Below are positions 29,064-33,117 of a stretch of 33,117 nt of DNA, one piece after another; within the stretch, counting starts at the first letter, position 1, and each line of letters opens with the position of its first letter. Both the position numbers and the translations under genes were made by a program. A model generated the notes under the pieces. It did not search any database. It was given only the letters and a program-made list of their open reading frames with translations, and was not told where the DNA came from. The DNA is from a virus. The stretch covers positions 1 to 33,117 of the IMG/VR virus record IMGVR_UViG_3300022746_000042. One strand, 5' to 3'.

Positions 29064-30506
29064 TTAGCGCCCCATTGCTTTGTTTATCGCTTCTTGGCTG
29101 ATTTTCAGTTTATTGAACAATGGGTACAACCGGCGCAAAGCTTGTGTCAAGGCGTCAACTTGGTCATCGTTGGCCGACGCTGGGAACGATGTGAGTTCGC
29201 CCACCAAGTCTTTGACCCATGGCGAAAGGTCAGGATGTGGCAGCCACACATTGCCAGCTTCCCAGTAACTTGTGACCGCATGTGCCCGCGCAAGCTTGGA
29301 GCCATCAGGCTCAATTGGGATGATGCCTGGCACGCTGGCTTTCAGGGTATCGATGACCGCTGGGCCGTTGGCCTTGTCTTCAATCAAAATCTCACGGCTC
29401 TTAGGCCATGCTTCGCGCAAGTCGACCACCGCCTTGACGGTCTTGGTGAAACTCATACGCGCACGCACCTGCGCCAGCAAATAGGAATTTGCGCCAGCCT
29501 TGCCCCAAACCTGACCAACGACAAAGTCGGTGCCATCGGTGTCTTTGAACGTGCAGTCCCATGATGCCAACACCTTGTCAAATTTGCTCGGCAAGTCCTT
29601 GGGCAAATAGTAGCGCACGCCCTCTTCTTTGAAGACGTTGCCGCCAAGTGGCCTTGGGCACTGTTGGTACATGGCCGCCCACCAGTATTCCGAAAACAGG
29701 CTTTTGACTTCTTGCAAAAACGTGAGACTTTTCAACTCGGGGACCAAAGGCCCCTTGGGCAAATTGGGGTTGTAACCGACTTCGCCTGGTTCATTGATGG
29801 CCGGAAAGCGCAAGACCGTCAACCGAGGGTCACCCTTGAAATGGGCGCAAATGCGGGCAGGCAAGTCATCTTCGGCCCAGCTTGTCGCCATGATGATCTG
29901 GCCTGAGTTCTCCGAAAGACGGGTTGTGAAAACCGTTTGGTACCAATTCCAATGGCCGTTTTTGGTGGTGGGGCTCAAAGCCTCTTTTTCGTTTTTGACG
30001 GGGTCATCAATGATGCCGATATCAACGGGACGGCCAGTCAGGCCAGCACCAACACCGACCCCGAGATACCCACCACTGCCACCAGGTGCGGTGAATTCGC
30101 CGGTACGGTTAATGTCGTAACGCCGACGTTCAACCGGCGCGGGGAACAGGCATTTGTGTTCGTCGCTGGCAATATTTCGCCGCACGTCTTGCGCCATGGC
30201 TCCGGCCAACTCATCCGAATAGCTGGCAGCACCCACGCGCCAATCGGGGAAACGACCGAGGATGAACGCTGGCAATTTGCGACTGACGATTTCGGATTTA
30301 CCGTGCTGGGGTGGCGCTTGCAAAACGAGAATCGGGCGACGACCCGCCACCATGTCATCAATGAACAAATCGAGGGCTGCGCATACCGATGCGGAGAAAC
30401 CCGAGGTTTTATATTTTCGACTTGTGAACTGGATGTACGCGACCAGGTTGCGGCGTGCTTCACGGCGTCGCAACAATTCCGCCGCCGCCTCTCTTCGGCC
30501 AATCAC
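29064..30506 (-). CDS. terL: Terminase large subunit
   Basis: This 480-residue packaging motor has an N-terminal ATPase with a Walker A-like loop Q-A-P-P-Q-H-G-K70-S and Walker B I-G-I-I-D-D168. The C-terminal nuclease has acidic residues at D317 (S-W-D-C-T-F), D377 (I-L-I-E-D-K) and D447/D448/D451 (N-D-D-Q-V-D). It cuts the concatemer and pumps DNA into the head. The start is GTG 30506, overlapping the small subunit stop by four bases (GTGA), a coupled start. The A-P-P-Q-H-G-K-S loop is a recognised variant in phage terminases. Confidence 0.93.
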   Translation of the reverse strand: MIGRREAAAELLRRREARRNLVAYIQFTSRKYKTSGFSASVCAALDLFIDDMVAGRRPILVLQAPPQHGKSEIVSRKLPAFILGRFPDWRVGAASYSDELAGAMAQDVRRNIASDEHKCLFPAPVERRRYDINRTGEFTAPGGSGGYLGVGVGAGLTGRPVDIGIIDDPVKNEKEALSPTTKNGHWNWYQTVFTTRLSENSGQIIMATSWAEDDLPARICAHFKGDPRLTVLRFPAINEPGEVGYNPNLPKGPLVPELKSLTFLQEVKSLFSEYWWAAMYQQCPRPLGGNVFKEEGVRYYLPKDLPSKFDKVLASWDCTFKDTDGTDFVVGQVWGKAGANSYLLAQVRARMSFTKTVKAVVDLREAWPKSREILIEDKANGPAVIDTLKASVPGIIPIEPDGSKLARAHAVTSYWEAGNVWLPHPDLSPWVKDLVGELTSFPASANDDQVDALTQALRRLYPLFNKLKISQEAINKAMGR

Positions 30507-31228
30507 TCGGGTTCCTTTTCGTCAGCCTTGAGAATCGCGGCCAACTGGTCGTCGGTCAGGTCTTCGGCTGTGATGTGTGCCATGGGCACGGGGCCACCGT
30601 TGGGGCCGCTGATTTCTTTGCGGTCCACCAACATGCCGAGGTATCGGGAGATATTCGCTAGGGCGGCGTCCTGGTCGCGCATGATGACCTTCAAGCCGTC
30701 TTTGGTTCGCTGCACGCCCGCATAAAGTCGCTTTGCGCTTCCCTTCAATCGGCGGGTGTCGGCCACATGCAAGAACTCTTGGCCATTGCCACCGCATTCA
30801 GGGCATTCGGGGTGGGGGTCAGCATTCAGGTCAAATCCGAATCCACCCATGCCGTCGGGGGCCACCTTGCCAGCGTCCACGGCCTTGTTGACCGCCTGCA
30901 TGTACTCACCTTCGGTCCACTGGTATTGATGGCCGTACCCATGGCAATGACGGCAGCACACGCGGCGCATTTGAACCAGTTCATTGGCATCAGCCGTTGC
31001 AATTTGCTTCCATTGCTTCAAGACCCAAGCGGCATCGATTTCGGCAATCGAGGCCAATTCTTCTTTGCGTTCTTCGATTCGCTCCGCAATTTCAACGTTT
31101 TTCAATAGCTCATGGCCCAATTGCCCCGCCGTTTTTTCAGAATAGCCCGCACGAATAGCCGCCTGCGTGGCGTTGAAATCCTTGCAATACTCTTGCGCGA
31201 AGCGGGTTTGGCGGTCATTTAGGCTCAT
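30503..31228 (-). CDS. terS: Terminase small subunit with zinc-finger insertion
   Basis: This 241-residue protein has a terminase small subunit N-terminus: L-N-D-R-Q-T-R-F-A-Q-E-Y, then F-N-A-T-Q-A-A-I-R-A-G-Y-S, a helix-turn-helix. An inserted segment (about residues 89-155) carries C-C-R-H-C-H-G-Y-G and C-P-E-C-G-G-N-G, paired CxxC motifs like the DnaJ zinc finger. The C-terminus is D-G-L-K-V-I-M-R-D-Q-D-A-A-L. It recognises the packaging site. It is the first gene of the long late unit. Confidence 0.85.
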   Translation of the reverse strand: MSLNDRQTRFAQEYCKDFNATQAAIRAGYSEKTAGQLGHELLKNVEIAERIEERKEELASIAEIDAAWVLKQWKQIATADANELVQMRRVCCRHCHGYGHQYQWTEGEYMQAVNKAVDAGKVAPDGMGGFGFDLNADPHPECPECGGNGQEFLHVADTRRLKGSAKRLYAGVQRTKDGLKVIMRDQDAALANISRYLGMLVDRKEISGPNGGPVPMAHITAEDLTDDQLAAILKADEKEPE

Positions 31229-31237
31229 AGTGTTCCG

Positions 31238-31267
31238 ATTCTAACCACAAGATTCCACAATTGCCAA
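31238..31267 (-). promoter_or_regulatory. Candidate late promoter upstream of the terminase genes
   Basis: On the minus strand TTGGCA (31262-31267) and TAGAAT (31238-31243) each match sigma70 boxes at five of six and are 18 bases apart. The start codon at 31228 lies only 9 bases below the -10, so the leader would be very short. This makes it a tentative call. Confidence 0.35.
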
Positions 31268-31291
31268 CCACAGCAAAAGTGCCTGCGCCTC

Positions 31292-31389
31292 TTACCCCGT
31301 TACCCCACACAACAAAATTACGGGGTGGGTAAAATAAGTCATTGATTTATATACCCTTTTCCCTCTTTTACCCCGTTACCCCGTAATTT
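31292..31389. repeat. TTACCCC iterons and 12-bp inverted repeat
   Basis: TTACCCC occurs at 31292-31298, 31300-31306, 31368-31374 and 31376-31382, as two pairs each spaced 8 bases. AAATTACGGGGT (31315-31326) is the exact inverted complement of ACCCCGTAATTT (31378-31389). The layout looks like binding sites for a replication initiator or regulator. Confidence 0.7.
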
Positions 31390-31426
31390 ATTAAAATTGG
31401 TGTACAGGTAAAACGCCTTCTTATCC

Positions 31427-31453
31427 TAATTATGCTATGTCATAACATAATTA
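31427..31453. promoter_or_regulatory. Nested palindrome, candidate operator
   Basis: TAATTATG (31427-31434) and CATAATTA (31446-31453) are inverted complements with an 11-base centre. TTATG (31430-31434) and CATAA (31441-31445) form a second overlapping palindrome. It lies upstream of the plus-strand gene in AT-rich DNA. Confidence 0.55.
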
Positions 31454-31569
31454 AGACTATATATAAAAACGGTGGGGCGTATCTGATGCATGTCAAAAGC
31501 CAATCGCGGGGTAGACTTTTCTTATAAAACTATGATAAAATGTCTCTTAACATCATAAAAGGGGTTCAA

Positions 31570-32118
31570 ATGGAAGTCAAAACACGCAAACAAGCCTTGT
31601 TGGCTGGCGAAAATAAATATTTTACGGGCAACGCATGTAAGAACGGTCACATCAGTTACCGTTATGTTCAGTCTGGCGCTTGTTATGATTGTATAAGAAG
31701 CATCAAAATTGGCGTCGAATCTGAGACGGTTAAGACGCGTAAAAAACGACTTCTCGAAGCTTCGGCGGCGGTTCAGGCTAAGAACTTGATCAAAGAGAAT
31801 TTGGTTTTGGTTAAGGTTCGCATGTTTCCATCTGAGCGGGAAAATATTGCATTAGCCGCATATTGTTTGGCCGCAATGCGTTTTCCATCAATTACGCCTG
31901 AAGACGTCGACCCACGCATTGCACCTGTTGGCCGTGAAGCATCGGGGACCGCACTGTATTCTTTCTATTGCCATGATCAAGATATCGGGGTTTTGCGCAA
32001 AACCGCCGATGCCACATTTGCCAGTTATCCGCTTGATGGGAATGCGCGTGAACGTGCGATTGCAAATGCTCAAAGGTTCGCTGAACCTGATACAACGCCC
32101 CCAATGTCCTTCAAATGA
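31570..32118 (+). CDS. Zinc-motif hypothetical protein
   Basis: This 182-residue protein starts at ATG 31570 with AAGGGG nearby. The N-terminal 50 residues (A-L-L-A-G-E-N-K-Y-F-T-G-N-A-C-K-N-G-H, then Y-V-Q-S-G-A-C-Y-D-C) make a C-x3-H / C-x2-C zinc ribbon. This type occurs in many phage proteins, some joined to homing endonucleases. A charged linker and an unassigned C-terminal domain (M-F-P-S-E-R-E-N-I, F-P-S-I-T-P-E-D-V-D-P) follow, with no HNH or GIY-YIG motif seen. It is the only plus-strand gene near the right end and lies next to the iteron region, so a DNA-binding role is plausible. Confidence 0.55.
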   Translation: MEVKTRKQALLAGENKYFTGNACKNGHISYRYVQSGACYDCIRSIKIGVESETVKTRKKRLLEASAAVQAKNLIKENLVLVKVRMFPSERENIALAAYCLAAMRFPSITPEDVDPRIAPVGREASGTALYSFYCHDQDIGVLRKTADATFASYPLDGNARERAIANAQRFAEPDTTPPMSFK

Positions 32119-32127
32119 CACGGGGGC
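32097..32127. terminator. Possible bidirectional terminator at convergent genes
   Basis: GCCCCC (32097-32102) pairs with GGGGGC (32122-32127) and an inner GTC/GAC pair helps the stem. Plus-strand TTAAAGTTACTTTTAG follows. It sits across the stop of the plus-strand gene, facing the end of the clamp-like gene. Confidence 0.45.
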
Positions 32128-32139
32128 TTAAAGTTACTT

Positions 32140-32706
32140 TTAGTTGAATGTGGGCACCACAAAAGGCATGCGCCACACGGGGTTGGCCCGCAAACTCATC
32201 ACAATCCCAATGGCGTCAGTATCTTTGGCGGTGAACACTGCCATGCCGTGGTGGCCCTTCACACCAAACATCTGCGTTTCGCCAGCCTTCAGATACATGA
32301 ACGCCTTTTTCATCTTGGCCAGCAACAAAGGGTTGTAGTTCAAACCTGCGGATTCATTTTCCTGTTTGGGAATGATTCGTCGCCAATCAGGGTAACTGCC
32401 TTCGGCCTGTTCAAACTGGACGTTACCCAGGTGCGTTGGTGTCAAACACAATTCACCCTTTACATTGAGAATCGCACGCTCAACCGCTTCGCGCGGTATC
32501 TTGATGCACTGCGGGGTTTCAAAAGCATCCCCTGTAAACAAGGGGGGCAGCTTAGTCACCAACAGCATCACACCGTCCGTGCTGACCAAGAGAGCGTCAC
32601 CATTGGCGCATATCTCAAAGCACAGACTGTTCAGATAGTGACGCAAGTCGGATTTGGGTGCGATCTGCAAATGCGCTTTGAATTGGGCGATATCAATATG
32701 AATCAT
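32140..32706 (-). CDS. Sliding-clamp-like (DnaN-type) protein
   Basis: This 188-residue protein has the pattern of short phage beta-clamp-like proteins. It shows [29 protein letters not shown], then [15 protein letters not shown]. Next come [17 protein letters not shown], and G-I-V-M-S-L-R at the end. The E-G-x-Y-P-D-W-R-R phrase is a typical clamp strand. At half the length of bacterial clamps, it would need more subunits to form a ring. It presumably raises polymerase processivity. It overlaps the pentapeptide gene by four bases. Confidence 0.65.
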   Translation of the reverse strand: MIHIDIAQFKAHLQIAPKSDLRHYLNSLCFEICANGDALLVSTDGVMLLVTKLPPLFTGDAFETPQCIKIPREAVERAILNVKGELCLTPTHLGNVQFEQAEGSYPDWRRIIPKQENESAGLNYNPLLLAKMKKAFMYLKAGETQMFGVKGHHGMAVFTAKDTDAIGIVMSLRANPVWRMPFVVPTFN

Positions 32707-33117
32707 TTAGCACCCCACAAAGCAAAGTGGGCTTCAACCAAAAACAAGGCGGCTTTGTATTCTTTGCCGTGCTGGTTGTCACCATGTTCAGCTTCCAGCT
32801 TTTCCCCAAATTCTTCAAGTGACCCAAAGAAGCAACCGGCACGCAGATAAACACCCTTTTCTGTTTGGAACGCAAGCAAGTTGTCAGACCGCGAACCAAT
32901 TGGGCCAACTTGGAAAAACGGACGATCGCCGGTCAACTTTCCACAATCGCCAAGGTTCGCGCTGCGAAGGTCCGCGCCGTAAAGGTTCGCGCTGCGAAGG
33001 TTCGCGCTGCGAAGGTCCGCGCCGCCAAGGTTCGCGCTGCCAAGGTTCGCGCCGTAAAGGTTCGCGCCGTAAAGGTTCGCGCTGCGAAGGTCCGCGCCGC
33101 CAAGGTTCGCGCTGCGA
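32703..33117 (-). CDS. Pentapeptide-repeat protein (5' truncated)
   Basis: The frame enters from the right edge and gives about eleven A-(N/D)-L-x-x pentapeptides ([15 protein letters not shown]) before [10 protein letters not shown] conserved-looking C-terminal domain follows, with [12 protein letters not shown] and [14 protein letters not shown]. Repeats with this period build a right-handed quadrilateral beta-helix, known from DNA mimics such as MfpA/Qnr and many proteins of unknown role. No start codon is in the window. A TTG at 32936 is in frame but lies after the repeats and is not the true start. Function is unknown. Confidence 0.8.
   Translation of the reverse strand, partial: RSANLGGADLRSANLYGANLYGANLGSANLGGADLRSANLRSANLYGADLRSANLGDCGKLTGDRPFFQVGPIGSRSDNLLAFQTEKGVYLRAGCFFGSLEEFGEKLEAEHGDNQHGKEYKAALFLVEAHFALWGAK
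32952..33117 (-). repeat. 15-bp tandem repeat array coding pentapeptides
   Basis: About eleven 15-base units run to the window edge, of the plus-strand form AAGGTTCGCGCTGCG with variants GTCCGCGCC, GCCAAGG and GTAAAGG. Units are mixed in blocks, some identical, which suggests recent duplication. Confidence 0.9.

Larger units (their letters stand above)
31229..31569. other. Non-coding divergent control region
   Basis: No convincing gene occurs in these 341 bases between the divergent terminase operon and the plus-strand zinc-motif gene. The region has GC-rich iterons at the left and an AT-rich right half with palindromes and possible promoter boxes: GTAGAC at 31511, 17 bases, GATAAA at 31534. 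It is a candidate replication origin or main control region. Confidence 0.55.

Overview
The window is most of the genome of a tailed phage with a contractile tail (myovirus architecture). The evidence is a sheath and tube pair, a complete contractile baseplate set, and a spike protein. I see no integrase, recognisable repressor, rRNA, tRNA, CRISPR array or insertion sequence. The host cannot be fixed from sequence alone. A lambda-type Rz/Rz1 spanin pair means a Gram-negative (diderm) host, and the general style of the proteins suggests a proteobacterium, but this is inference. Both window ends lie inside tandem repeats: a 9-bp array at the left and a pentapeptide-coding 15-bp array at the right. 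The contig may therefore end where assembly failed rather than at true genome ends.

Layout. (1) 1-5857, plus strand: a repeat-protein end, an ssDNA-binding-like protein, a MazG-like pyrophosphohydrolase, a compact family B DNA polymerase, and then nine small early-type genes behind a strong promoter with a palindrome between its -35 and -10. (2) 5844-7310, minus strand: the lysis cassette, made of two holin-like membrane proteins, a DUF5675-type putative peptidoglycan enzyme, and Rz with embedded Rz1. (3) 7355-11135, minus strand: a complete diversity-generating retroelement (DGR), in transcription order target tail-fibre gene with variable repeat (VR), GAAA hairpin, avd, template repeat (TR), about 150 nt of spacer, reverse transcriptase, then a DUF4376-like gene. 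(4) 11122-18023: baseplate and tape measure. (5) 18029-22827: tail chaperones with a -1 frameshift, tube, sheath, and head-tail connector genes. (6) 22898-31228: capsid, decoration protein, protease/scaffold, minor head protein, portal, and both terminase subunits. (7) 31229-31569: a non-coding, AT-rich control region with TTACCCC iterons and palindromes. (8) 31570-33117: a plus-strand zinc-motif protein facing a minus-strand sliding-clamp-like gene and a pentapeptide-repeat gene.

How it works together. The late genes 31228 to 5844 form one long minus-strand unit with many 4-bp ATGA-type overlaps. It packages DNA, builds head and tail, diversifies the receptor-binding tip, and ends with lysis. 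The plus-strand block supplies replication functions and early genes. The central finding is the DGR. TR (8955-9069) and VR (9491-9605) align without gaps over 115 bp with 16 mismatches. Twelve of these fall at template-strand adenines, which is the signature of adenine-specific mutagenic retrohoming into the last codons of the tail-fibre gene.
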